The position numbers were made by a program, and so were the translations under genes. This document shows positions 1 to 7,452 of a stretch of 11,722 nucleotides of DNA, piece after piece. The stretch comes from Actinomycetota bacterium. GTDB lineage: Bacteria > Actinomycetota > Acidimicrobiia > Acidimicrobiales > Ilumatobacteraceae. The stretch's first letter is position 1; each line of letters starts with the position of its first letter. The notes below the pieces were generated by a model. That model was not told where the DNA came from. It saw only the letters and a program-made list of their open reading frames with translations, and did no database searches. The DNA lies in the NCBI GenBank assembly GCA_010024485.1, contig RGGX01000022.1:1-11722 (forward strand). Reading direction: 5' to 3'.

Positions 1-327
1 GCCCCGCTGGATGAGCCCGGCGAGCGGATCACCATGGTGAACGCGTATGAGTCCCTCGATGTCGGGCACGACCTCCAATGCCGCACCCGCGACCTCATCG
101 CGGTCGACGACCATGAGGTGCTCTACGCCGAGTGGGTCCGCCATGTCGCCTGGCGGGCCCGCCACCGTCTCGCTGCGGTCGAGCGCGATGCGCCCTTTGG
201 TCTCGACGCCGACGCCGCGGTTGAGATGCTCGAGCGCGCTGTGGAGGACGTGCGATCAGCGATCGACGACATGCGAGCCGGCTACCGGGAATCCGAGCAC
301 TACGAACAGCGAGTGGATGACCGGTGA
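1..327 (+). CDS. C-terminal part of an unidentified protein (5' end outside window)
   Basis: The reading frame is open from the first base of the window (A-P-L-D-E-P-G-E-R-I-T-M-V-N-A-Y...) and stops at TGA 325-327. The ATG at 34 is therefore probably internal and only about 108 C-terminal residues are visible. The segment starts with a short P-G-E-R-I-T-M-V-N stretch that looks like the last strand of a folded domain. An acidic, helix-rich tail follows (roughly residues 45-105), with W-V-R-H-V-A-W-R-A-R-H-R-L and an amphipathic E-M-L-E-R-A-V-E-D-V helix. From memory, this 'EPGERIT-V-N-Y' plus helical tail occurs at the C-terminus of uncharacterised proteins resembling Fe(II)/2-oxoglutarate dioxygenases. 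No catalytic residues lie in the window, so that remains a weak suggestion. The gene converges on the DUF3039 gene with a 30-bp gap. Confidence 0.6.
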   Translation, partial: APLDEPGERITMVNAYESLDVGHDLQCRTRDLIAVDDHEVLYAEWVRHVAWRARHRLAAVERDAPFGLDADAAVEMLERAVEDVRSAIDDMRAGYRESEHYEQRVDDR

Positions 328-357
328 GCTGACCGGACCGTCGGGGCTGTCTTCGGC

Positions 358-645
358 TCAGTCGCCGGGGCTGTCGCGGAGACCGTCGTTGAAGATCTTG
401 AACATGTCGTAGACCTCCTTACAGGCCTGACACACCGGGAGCTGCCGAGGATCGCGCGACGGAACCCACACATGTCCACACAGCGCCTCGAGCGGTGTCC
501 CGTTGATCCGCGCCTCCAGCACCTTCGCTGCCGCGGTTTCGCCAGGTCCCACCTTCACGATGTGAGCCACCTCGGGTTCGCCGGTCTCGGTGACCTCCTC
601 GGTCTCGGGAATCGTCTGAGCGGGGAGCGTTTCGAGATCGGTCAT
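358..645 (-). CDS. DUF3039 family protein, putative small zinc-binding protein
   Basis: This is a 95-residue protein of unknown function. The C-terminal half matches the actinobacterial DUF3039 pattern as I remember it: a segment about A-R-I-N-G-T-P-L-E-A-L-C-G-H-V-W-V-P, then S-R-D-P-R-Q-L-P-V-C-Q-A-C-K-E-V-Y. One Cys in A-L-C-G and a C-x2-C pair could form a zinc site, but metal binding is inferred. The N-terminus is acidic and Glu/Thr/Pro-rich and probably disordered. ATG 645 is chosen because the upstream in-frame extension to GTG 708 does not look like family sequence. No Shine-Dalgarno lies at normal spacing from 645; the nearest GGAGGG is 27 nt upstream, so the start is uncertain. The gene is divergent from the small membrane ORF at 762. 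Function in the cell is unknown. Confidence 0.8.
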   Translation of the reverse strand: MTDLETLPAQTIPETEEVTETGEPEVAHIVKVGPGETAAAKVLEARINGTPLEALCGHVWVPSRDPRQLPVCQACKEVYDMFKIFNDGLRDSPGD

Positions 646-704
646 GTCGGCGTCAGTCCACGACGTGACAGTCCCTCCGGTGGATGGCCACGTTGAGCAC
701 TGAA

Positions 705-710
705 ACACTA
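705..710 (-). promoter_or_regulatory. Candidate -10 element (TAGTGT) for the DUF3039 gene
   Basis: Read on the minus strand, TAGTGT fits the actinobacterial TANNNT -10 pattern and would start transcription about 50 nt upstream of ATG 645. No clear -35 is seen. Short AT-containing motifs are uncommon in this GC-rich sequence, which gives modest support. Confidence 0.3.
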
Positions 711-748
711 GGTGATCGCTCCGCCGGGCATCTCGTCGCGGGACGGGT

Positions 749-754
749 TAGGGT
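749..754 (+). promoter_or_regulatory. Candidate -10 element (TAGGGT) for a leaderless small ORF
   Basis: TAGGGT fits TANNNT and ends 7 nt before GTG 762, so transcription would begin at or next to the start codon. That is the arrangement known for leaderless actinobacterial genes. No convincing -35 is visible. The geometry resembles the CAGACT-N6-start arrangement at 7407-7412 and 7453-7458. Confidence 0.4.
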
Positions 755-761
755 GACACTC

Positions 762-893
762 GTGTCCGGCCAGATGATTCTCGTCATCGCTCCCGTCGCG
801 ATCGTCATTGCGATCGCGGCAGCGGCCGCGCGCGTCCCCGCTGTCGTACCGGTACGGGTGCGGCGCAGGCGGGGACGGACCATCGTCCGGTGA
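762..893 (+). CDS. Probable small single-pass membrane protein (43 aa), unknown function
   Basis: From GTG 762 the frame encodes 43 residues. A short polar start (M-S-G-Q-M) leads into one strongly hydrophobic segment of about residues 5-24 (I-L-V-I-A-P-V-A-I-V-I-A-I-A), then a basic tail R-V-R-R-R-R-G-R. The positive-inside rule would put the C-terminus in the cytoplasm. A -10-like TAGGGT 7 nt before the GTG supports a leaderless start here rather than at the upstream in-frame ATG 684 or GTG 753; ATG 774 is another option. The ORF sits between the divergent DUF3039 gene and the malic enzyme, separated from the latter by a strong hairpin. I do not recognise a family. It could be a chance ORF, because hydrophobic Val/Ala codons are easily produced in high-GC DNA. 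Confidence 0.4.
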   Translation: MSGQMILVIAPVAIVIAIAAAAARVPAVVPVRVRRRRGRTIVR

Positions 894-915
894 GGACGAG
901 CCACCCCGCCCGCTG

Positions 916-939
916 CTCCGACAGCGGGCGCTGTCGGAG
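916..939 (+). terminator. Perfect 10-bp inverted repeat hairpin before the malic enzyme gene
   Basis: CTCCGACAGC (916-925) and GCTGTCGGAG (930-939) are exact reverse complements around a GGGC loop. The hairpin lies 23 nt after the small ORF's stop and 9 nt before the malic enzyme Shine-Dalgarno. There is no T-run, so it could be a U-less terminator for the upstream ORF, a dyad operator for a dimeric regulator, or a 5' UTR structure acting on the malic enzyme gene. The structure is certain; the role is not. Confidence 0.5.
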
Positions 940-948
940 GCCGACCCC

Positions 949-954
949 GAGGAA
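949..954 (+). promoter_or_regulatory. Ribosome binding site GAGGAA of the malic enzyme gene
   Basis: GAGGAA sits 5 nt before ATG 960 and fixes this start. It contrasts with the leaderless-looking starts at 762, 7465 and 10977. Confidence 0.6.
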
Positions 955-959
955 CGAAG

Positions 960-2396
<1,437 letters not shown>

Positions 2397-2411
2397 GGGG
2401 AGGAGGTCGCC

Positions 2412-2711
2412 GTGATCCTGATCGACCAGGCCCGCTGGTGGTACCGCGAGCGACGCTGGTGTCATCTGGTGAGCGACCGCGACCTCGAGGAACTGCACAC
2501 GTTCGCGGCGGCGAACGGCATACCTGAGCGAGGATTCCAAGGGGATCACTACGACGTGCCCGAGGAGTATCGCGGTGCTCTGATCGCCGCCGGGGCGGTC
2601 GAGGTGACCAGCGTCGAACTGGTCCGGCGGCTCCGAGCCGCCGGCCTACGACTCACTCCGGCTGAACGGCGGAGACGGAGCGCGGCCATCGGTCATCCAC
2701 CATCGGGGTGA
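2412..2711 (+). CDS. DUF4031 domain-containing protein
   Basis: This is a 99-residue protein starting at GTG 2412, with AGGAGG at 2401-2406 giving a 5-nt spacer. Recognisable family features are a short I-L-I-D-Q-A-R-W strand, R-R-W-C-H-L-V-S-D (14-22), an E-E-L-H-T-F-A helix and F-Q-G-D-H-Y-D-V-P (42-50). The conserved His18, His29, His46 and Asp48 could form a metal or catalytic site. That is inference; the family has no established function that I know of. The C-terminus is Arg-rich (A-E-R-R-R-R-S). It lies 15 nt after the malic enzyme and is probably cotranscribed with it. Its last 59 bases overlap the 3' end of the minus-strand gene at 2653-3177. Confidence 0.85.
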   Translation: MILIDQARWWYRERRWCHLVSDRDLEELHTFAAANGIPERGFQGDHYDVPEEYRGALIAAGAVEVTSVELVRRLRAAGLRLTPAERRRRSAAIGHPPSG

Positions 2712-3177
2712 CGGTGTCGGGCCCGAGTGCGAGCCAGTCGAGGAGCTCGACACCGGCGCCCTCGCAGAGTCGGTCCAGTTGGTCGGGACGGTGGTGCGGC
2801 GTCGAGCCGGTCGGGTCGACGGTGATGATCACCACGCGCTCCGTCGGGTCGCGGCTGATGCCGAGCGCGTGCTGGGCTGAATCGGCGAGCGCGATCACCG
2901 TGTCGAGATGAGCGGCGATCGTCTCGACGGACCGCGCCCCGTCGGTGCCGTCGATGGCGACCATGCCGACTCCGCGGTGTTCGGCGTCGAGGGTGAGGAC
3001 CACCGTCTCGGGTCGCAGTGGGCGCGAGACCACCAGCGACACCGCGGCGATGGCCTCGGAACGCGAGTCGATGGGATCGACGCCGGCGGTCGGGACATCG
3101 TCGGGATCGATGCCGGCGAGCATGCGCTCGACCGGGGACGGATGCTGTTCGGGGCTCCGAGCGGCGGATGGATTCAT
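2653..3177 (-). CDS. Conserved hypothetical protein, degenerate RadC/JAB-like fold
   Basis: This is a 174-residue protein. ATG 3177 is supported by AGGGAG (3184-3189) with a 6-nt spacer. After a disordered N-terminus (1-35), the pattern E-T-V-V-L-T-L-D-A-E-H-R (57-68), V-V-I-I-T-V-D-P-T-G (115-124) and G-V-E-L-L-D-W-L-A-L-G (142-152) parallels the RadC/JAB (MPN) domain. There a strand 'VVLFLDxxNR', the metal motif 'HNHPSG' and 'GIxLLDHLIVG' occur in the same order and similar spacing. The metal-binding HxH is replaced here by T-V-D (119-121), so JAMM peptidase-type chemistry is unlikely and a structural or binding role is more plausible. The homology is inferred from the motif pattern only. 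The gene is divergent from the ABC operon and overlaps DUF4031 tail-to-tail. Confidence 0.75.
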   Translation of the reverse strand: MNPSAARSPEQHPSPVERMLAGIDPDDVPTAGVDPIDSRSEAIAAVSLVVSRPLRPETVVLTLDAEHRGVGMVAIDGTDGARSVETIAAHLDTVIALADSAQHALGISRDPTERVVIITVDPTGSTPHHRPDQLDRLCEGAGVELLDWLALGPDTVTPMVDDRWPRSVSAVQPE

Positions 3178-3183
3178 GAAGGA

Positions 3184-3189
3184 CTCCCT
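3184..3189 (-). promoter_or_regulatory. Ribosome binding site AGGGAG fixing start at 3177
   Basis: On the minus strand AGGGAG lies 6 nt before ATG 3177. The frame stays open far upstream across the opposite-strand ABC genes, so this site is what identifies the true start. Confidence 0.55.
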
Positions 3190-3233
3190 TCGTCGGGCGT
3201 GTATGCCACGTGAGGGAGAGGTCGGTACGGCCC

Positions 3234-3239
3234 AACCTA
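3234..3239 (-). promoter_or_regulatory. Candidate -10 element (TAGGTT) for the RadC-like gene
   Basis: TAGGTT on the minus strand fits TANNNT and would give a leader of about 50 nt that includes the AGGGAG site. No clear -35 is visible. It lies in the divergent region shared with the ABC operon promoter. Confidence 0.35.
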
Positions 3240-3256
3240 GGAAGGGGGTGCGACGG

Positions 3257-3262
3257 TACTCT
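3257..3262 (+). promoter_or_regulatory. Candidate -10 element (TACTCT) for the ABC exporter operon
   Basis: TACTCT fits TANNNT and ends 9 nt before GTG 3272, the probable original start of the first ABC subunit. A transcript beginning about 3269 would carry only a 3-nt leader. Position and strand suit the operon promoter. Confidence 0.35.
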
Positions 3263-3271
3263 CGCAACGTC

Positions 3272-3349
3272 GTGTCGTCCCCACCCCCGAAACCCTCCGA
3301 ATCCGAACCGGTCGAGGCGCCGGCGGCCGGAGGCGTGCGGGGCAGTTGA
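3272..3349 (+). pseudogene. 25-codon remnant of the ABC subunit N-terminus, now out of frame
   Basis: From GTG 3272 a Ser/Pro/Glu-rich peptide (begins M-S-S-P-P-P-K-P-S-E, ends A-A-G-G-V-R-G-S) runs to TGA 3347-3349. Such disordered starts are usual before TM1 of actinobacterial ABC exporters. Homology to the transporter then resumes in another frame at R-A-G-Q-L-M-S-R (3334 onward). Both frames pass through the same GC-rich block (about 3331-3345), which marks the likely deletion junction. The TGA overlaps ATG 3349 as TGATG, so ribosomes ending here could reinitiate on the truncated subunit. It could instead be a true leader peptide. Confidence 0.4.
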
Positions 3350-4752
3350 TGAGCCGTATGTCGAGTGACCTGAACCAGGTGCAGATGTTCGTGGTGATGC
3401 TCCCGCTCACGATCTCCCATGTGGCCCTCATCACCGGGGTCGCTGTCGTGCTCGTCGTCACCGATCCGTTGCTCGCGCTCGTCACGTTGGGGGCTCTGCC
3501 CTTCATCAATCTGACGGCGCGTCGGTTCTCGAACGCGATCCACCCGGCCGTCCTCGCGGTGCAGTCGGAGCAGGCCCAGCTGTCGACGGTGGTCGAGGAG
3601 TCGGTCGCCGGGGTCCGGGTCGTGAAGGGTTTCGGCGCCGAGCGCGTGCGGATGGAGGCTCTCACCACCGAGGCCGACGACATCCGGGAGGTCTCGATGC
3701 GCGCGGCGAGGGTGCGGGCGCGGTTCCTCCCGGTGATGGAACTGCTGCCGTCGCTCAGTCTCGTCGCGGTGCTCGGCGTCGGCGGTCTGCGGGTGCTCGA
3801 CGGCTCGCTCACGATCGGCGAGCTCGTCGCGTTCAACTTCTTCGTCACCCTGCTCGTGTGGCCGCTGCGCTCGATCGGGATGACGGTGGCCTTCGCCCAG
3901 CGCGCCGCGGCGGCGCTCGAGCGGGTCCATGAGGTGCTCGATGTCGAGCCGGCGATCGCCGACCCGACGCATCCGGTCGAGTTGCCCGCGGGCGCCGGGG
4001 CGGTCGCCTTTACCGGTGTGCGGTTCGGCTACGGGGACGGCTCGGTTCTCGAGGGGTTCGACCTGTCGATCGACCCGGGCGAGTCGGTGGCGATCGTCGG
4101 TGCCACCGGATCGGGCAAGTCGACTGTGGCCCGTCTCCTGCTGCGCTTCTACGACCCGGAGGCCGGTTCGATCTCGATCGACGGGGTGGACCTTCGAGAT
4201 ATCAGGGTCGACGACGTCCGCCGCGCGGTCGGCATCGTCTTCGAGGACACCTTGTTGTTCAACGACACGGTCGCCGCGAACATCGCCTTCGCGGTCCCCG
4301 GTCTCGATGTCGCGACCCGGCACGAACGCATCCGGGAGGCGGCGAGGGCGGCGGGGGCTGAGGAGTTCATCGACGCGTTGCCAGCCGGGTTCGAGACCGT
4401 GCTCGGCGAGCGGGGGTTCTCGCTCTCGGGTGGTCAGCGTCAGCGGATCGCCATCGCCCGCGCGGTGCTCGCCGACCCACGGGTGCTCATCCTCGATGAC
4501 GCGACCAGCGCGGTAGATCCCTCGAAGGAGCACGAGATTCGCTCGGCGATGGGAGCGGTCATGCGGGGTCGCACGACGATCGTCATCGCCCACCGGCCCG
4601 GCACGATCGCGATGGCTGATCGGGTCGTCCTCGTCGACGACGGTCGGGTGGCTGCATCGGGCACCCATGCCGAGTTACTCGCCTCGATCGAGCGCTACCG
4701 GGAGGTGCTGGCCGCCGACGGTGCGGTGAACACGGTCGGGGGGTCAGGCTGA
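3349..4752 (+). CDS. ABC exporter subunit 1, lacking TM1-TM2 (5'-truncated)
   Basis: This is 467 residues of a type IV ABC exporter half-transporter with a degenerate ATP site. Homology begins abruptly in cytoplasmic loop 1 at G-Q-L-M-S-R-M-S-S-D-L-N-Q-V (GQL is encoded just before the ATG). TM3-TM6 follow (about 10-55 and 125-185), then the nucleotide-binding domain: Walker A G-A-T-G-S-G-K-S-T (Lys257), Q-loop Gln replaced by Glu299 (V-F-E-D), signature L-S-G-G-Q (359-363), Walker B Asp383 followed by Asp384 instead of catalytic Glu, and H-loop His415. Full-length relatives have about 580-600 residues, so roughly 100-130 N-terminal residues are missing. The stop overlaps the next start (TGATG). 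The partner is the downstream subunit. Export substrate is unknown. With four helices it is probably non-functional, or the deletion may be a sequence error. Confidence 0.85.
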   Translation: MSRMSSDLNQVQMFVVMLPLTISHVALITGVAVVLVVTDPLLALVTLGALPFINLTARRFSNAIHPAVLAVQSEQAQLSTVVEESVAGVRVVKGFGAERVRMEALTTEADDIREVSMRAARVRARFLPVMELLPSLSLVAVLGVGGLRVLDGSLTIGELVAFNFFVTLLVWPLRSIGMTVAFAQRAAAALERVHEVLDVEPAIADPTHPVELPAGAGAVAFTGVRFGYGDGSVLEGFDLSIDPGESVAIVGATGSGKSTVARLLLRFYDPEAGSISIDGVDLRDIRVDDVRRAVGIVFEDTLLFNDTVAANIAFAVPGLDVATRHERIREAARAAGAEEFIDALPAGFETVLGERGFSLSGGQRQRIAIARAVLADPRVLILDDATSAVDPSKEHEIRSAMGAVMRGRTTIVIAHRPGTIAMADRVVLVDDGRVAASGTHAELLASIERYREVLAADGAVNTVGGSG

Positions 4753-6542
4753 TGTGGGGCGGGGGAGCGGTCGCTCCTGAGGACCGGCTCGACGCTGCCG
4801 CGACCCGTCGGGTGATCCGCCGCGCCGCCCGGCTCGGTCGGCCGTTCCGGGTGACGGTGCTCGCGGCGGTCGGCTTCGTGGCGATGGCGACCTCGGCGAC
4901 GATCGTCGGGCCACTGCTCGTGCGGCACGGCATCGACTCGGGTATCCGGGCCGACGATCGACGCGAGCTCGTGGTCGCCATCGTCGGGTATGTGGTCGTG
5001 GTCGGGATCGCCTTCGTCGGCTCGCGCGGTCAGTACCTGCTGGTGAACCGGGCCGGTGAGGGTTTCCTGAGGGAGCTGCGCCTCCGGTTGTTCGCCCACA
5101 TCCAGCGCCAGTCCCTCGGATTCTTCGATGAGAACAAGGCCGGGGTCCTCGTGGCGCGGATGACCGCCGACATCGAGTCGATGTCGGAGCTCGTCCAGTG
5201 GGGCCTGCTGCAGTTCGTCTCGGCCGGCATCCTGCTCGCCGTCGCGCTCGTGGTCTTGGTGTCGTTGTCCTGGCAGTTGACGTTGGTCGCGCTGCTCGTC
5301 CTACCCGTCATCGTCGTCGCGTCGATCAAGTTCCAGCGCGATTCGAACCTCGCCTACCTCGGGGTGCGCGAGCGTGTGGGCGAGAACCTCTCGGCGATCC
5401 AGGAGAACCTGGCCGGTGTGCGCGTCATCCAGGCGTCGGCCCGGGTCCATGAGCAACGTCGGAGGTTCGGCGAGTCGAACCGGGCGCTCTACGACGCCCA
5501 CCTCCACAGTGTCCGCGTGTCGACCTGGTACTTCGGCCTGGTCGAGCTCGCCGGTGTGGTCGCCACCGCTCTTGGGTTGGCGGCCGGCGGATGGCTGGTG
5601 GCGCGGGGTTCGGTGTCGGTCGGCACGGTGGTCGCGGTCGTGTTGCTGCTCGCCAGCCTGTTCGAGCCGGTCCAGCAGCTCTCCCAGCTGTACAACACGG
5701 TGCAGTCGGCGGCGGCCTCGCTCCACAAGATGTTCGCGATCCTCGACACCGAGCCCGATGTCGACGAGCACGAGAGGGCCGTTCGCCTCCCTGAGACGGG
5801 ACGCCTCGTGCTCGACTCGGTCACCTTCACCTACCCCTCCACGTCGACGCCCGCGCTCGTGGACGCCTCGCTCTCGGTCGCCGACGGTGAGCGGATCGCC
5901 CTCGTCGGGCCGACGGGGGCGGGCAAGTCGACGCTGGCGAAGTTGATCGCCCGTCTCTACGACCCCGATGACGGGTCGATCTCGCTCGGCGGGTGCGATC
6001 TGCGTGACGCCACCCTCGGGAGCCTGCGGGAACGGGTCGTGGTGGTCCCCCAGGAGGGTTTCCTGTTCAACGGCACGATCGCCGACAACCTGCGGCTCGC
6101 GCGCGCGTCGGCGACCGACGATGAGTTGCGTGCGGCGCTGGAGCGGATCGGCGCCCTCGCGCACATCGAGTCGTTCCCCGACGGACTCGACACCGAGGTG
6201 CGCGAACGCGGGTCACGTCTGTCAGCCGGCGAGCGGCAGCTCGTGTCGCTCGCCCGGGCCGCTCTTGTCGATCCTGCGGTGCTCGTGCTCGATGAGGCGA
6301 CCTCCAACCTCGATCCGGGGACGGAGGCGACGGTGGAGCAGGCATTGGAGCGACTCATGGAGGGTCGCACGGTCGCGGTGGTCGCCCACCGGTTGTCCAC
6401 CGTGGAGCGGGCCGACCGGATCGTGGTGTGCGACGGGGGTCGCATCGCCGAGGTCGGCACCTGGGACGAGCTGGCGGAACGTGATGGCGGGCGTTTCGCG
6501 GCGCTGGTCGCGGCCTGGCGCTCCGATCGCCCGGTCGTATAG
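4752..6542 (+). CDS. ABC exporter subunit 2 (full-length, catalytic ATP site)
   Basis: This is a 596-residue half-transporter with TMD and NBD fused, in the inner membrane. Six helices fall near residues 34-57, 72-91, 152-173, 175-193, 262-283 and 288-305. NBD motifs are Walker A G-P-T-G-A-G-K-S-T (Lys392), Q-loop Gln434, a diverged signature L-S-A-G-E (490-494), Walker B Asp514 with catalytic Glu515, and H-loop His546. Canonical Walker B with a diverged signature is the expected complement of subunit 1, so the pair would form a heterodimer with one active and one degenerate ATP site, as in the TM287/288 and BmrC/BmrD type. ATG 4752 overlaps the upstream TGA by one base, indicating translational coupling. 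Substrate (drug, lipid or other) cannot be told. It converges on the YceI gene with only 3 bp between. Confidence 0.95.
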   Translation: MWGGGAVAPEDRLDAAATRRVIRRAARLGRPFRVTVLAAVGFVAMATSATIVGPLLVRHGIDSGIRADDRRELVVAIVGYVVVVGIAFVGSRGQYLLVNRAGEGFLRELRLRLFAHIQRQSLGFFDENKAGVLVARMTADIESMSELVQWGLLQFVSAGILLAVALVVLVSLSWQLTLVALLVLPVIVVASIKFQRDSNLAYLGVRERVGENLSAIQENLAGVRVIQASARVHEQRRRFGESNRALYDAHLHSVRVSTWYFGLVELAGVVATALGLAAGGWLVARGSVSVGTVVAVVLLLASLFEPVQQLSQLYNTVQSAAASLHKMFAILDTEPDVDEHERAVRLPETGRLVLDSVTFTYPSTSTPALVDASLSVADGERIALVGPTGAGKSTLAKLIARLYDPDDGSISLGGCDLRDATLGSLRERVVVVPQEGFLFNGTIADNLRLARASATDDELRAALERIGALAHIESFPDGLDTEVRERGSRLSAGERQLVSLARAALVDPAVLVLDEATSNLDPGTEATVEQALERLMEGRTVAVVAHRLSTVERADRIVVCDGGRIAEVGTWDELAERDGGRFAALVAAWRSDRPVV

Positions 6543-6545
6543 GGC

Positions 6546-7400
6546 TCAGGCGGGGTCGAGTACCAGCAGGAACTCGATGAGCCCGTCGGGCTCGACCGTG
6601 ATGCCGGCGATCGACGGGTCGGCGATGCCGAAGTCGGTGAACACCACCGGCACGGTGCCGAGCACGCCGAGGCGGCCGTCGGTGATGCGGGCCTCCACGG
6701 TGACCTCCACCGGCAGGGTGACACCGCGGAGGGTGAGGTCACCCGAGACCGCGGTGGTGACCGAGGCCCCCTCGGTGGCCTCGACCCCGAGGTCGGCGGG
6801 TGAGGTGAGCGCGAAGGTGGCGGTCGGGAACTCCGAGGCCGACATGATCCGTCCGCGGAACTGGTTGTCGCGTCGGCCGTCGTCGCTGGTGATGGTGGCG
6901 ACGTCGACGGTGAAGGTGGCCTCGGTGAGCACGGTCCCGTCGAGTCGGAGCTCGCCGGTGACCTGGTCGGTGCGTCCCACCCCCTCGGTGGGCACGCCGA
7001 AGAGCACCTCGGCGACCCGGTAGCCGAGTTCGCTCCCGGCACCGATGACCCAGAGGCCGTCGGTGTCGCCGGTCGCCGCCTCATCCGATCCGCTGTCGTC
7101 GCTGTCACCACTGCTTGCCGCGGTCGTCGTCGGACTTGAGTCGTCGGAGTCGGTGTCGTCGGCTCCGCCGGCGTTCTCGCTGGCGACCGTCGTGCTCGTC
7201 TCGGCGGCCTCGGTGGTCGTGGCGGCGAGGGCCGCCTCGAGGTCCGCGGAGTCGAGCGCCTCCGGGGCGTCGTTGATCACCTGGGCGTAGAAGATGATCG
7301 CCCCGTAGCCGATGGCGATCAGCGCCACCACGGCGCCGAGGATGATGAGGAGGCGACGGCGGGCGCCTCCGGTTCGGGCGGGTTCGGGTGCGGTCTCCAC
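6546..7400 (-). CDS. Membrane-anchored YceI-like domain protein
   Basis: This is a 284-residue protein starting at GTG 7400. Residues 1-16 are short and basic (R-R-R at 14-16), followed by one transmembrane anchor at 17-38. A long low-complexity linker rich in Asp, Ser, Thr and Ala spans about 59-114. A C-terminal YceI-type lipocalin-like beta domain (115-284) includes G-R-T-D-Q-V-T-G-E-L, the F-R-G-R-I-M-S-A-S-E-F-P-T-A-T-F block and G-D-L-T-L-R-G-V-T-L-P-V-E-V. YceI domains bind polyisoprenoid-like lipids in a beta barrel; the ligand here is unknown. The topology places the domain outside the membrane on an acidic stalk. The start is supported by CAGACT exactly 6 nt upstream, suggesting a leaderless mRNA. 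It is divergent from pepA across a 64-bp gap. Confidence 0.9.
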   Translation of the reverse strand: METAPEPARTGGARRRLLIILGAVVALIAIGYGAIIFYAQVINDAPEALDSADLEAALAATTTEAAETSTTVASENAGGADDTDSDDSSPTTTAASSGDSDDSGSDEAATGDTDGLWVIGAGSELGYRVAEVLFGVPTEGVGRTDQVTGELRLDGTVLTEATFTVDVATITSDDGRRDNQFRGRIMSASEFPTATFALTSPADLGVEATEGASVTTAVSGDLTLRGVTLPVEVTVEARITDGRLGVLGTVPVVFTDFGIADPSIAGITVEPDGLIEFLLVLDPA

Positions 7401-7406
7401 GGATGC

Positions 7407-7412
7407 AGTCTG
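7407..7412 (-). promoter_or_regulatory. -10-like CAGACT, leaderless promoter of the YceI gene
   Basis: On the minus strand CAGACT is followed by GCATCC and then GTG 7400. The 6-nt spacing puts the predicted transcription start on the first base of the start codon. The same hexamer and spacing occur for pepA on the other strand. Confidence 0.5.
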
Positions 7413-7452
7413 GCAGCGCGCTTCCGAGGTGTCCCGTTGTGCGCGACTCGGG

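Noticed and set aside
321..336. CCGGT/ACCGG inverted repeat after the first gene, as a terminator
   Set aside because: A 5-bp stem with a 6-nt loop is expected by chance at this base composition.
341..375. Direct repeat of cggggctgtc in the gap near the DUF3039 stop
   Set aside because: Two copies of 10 bases only, partly coding. No further copies or flanking structure suggest a mobile or attachment site.
3178..4668. Minus-strand frame extending the RadC-like gene far upstream across the ABC gene
   Set aside because: This part is antisense to conserved ABC motifs and has low-complexity Arg/Asp/His composition. The real start at 3177 has its own Shine-Dalgarno.
5301..6164. 287-codon minus-strand frame within ABC subunit 2
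   Set aside because: It is a mirror of the NBD coding strand, with no start signal and no recognisable domain.
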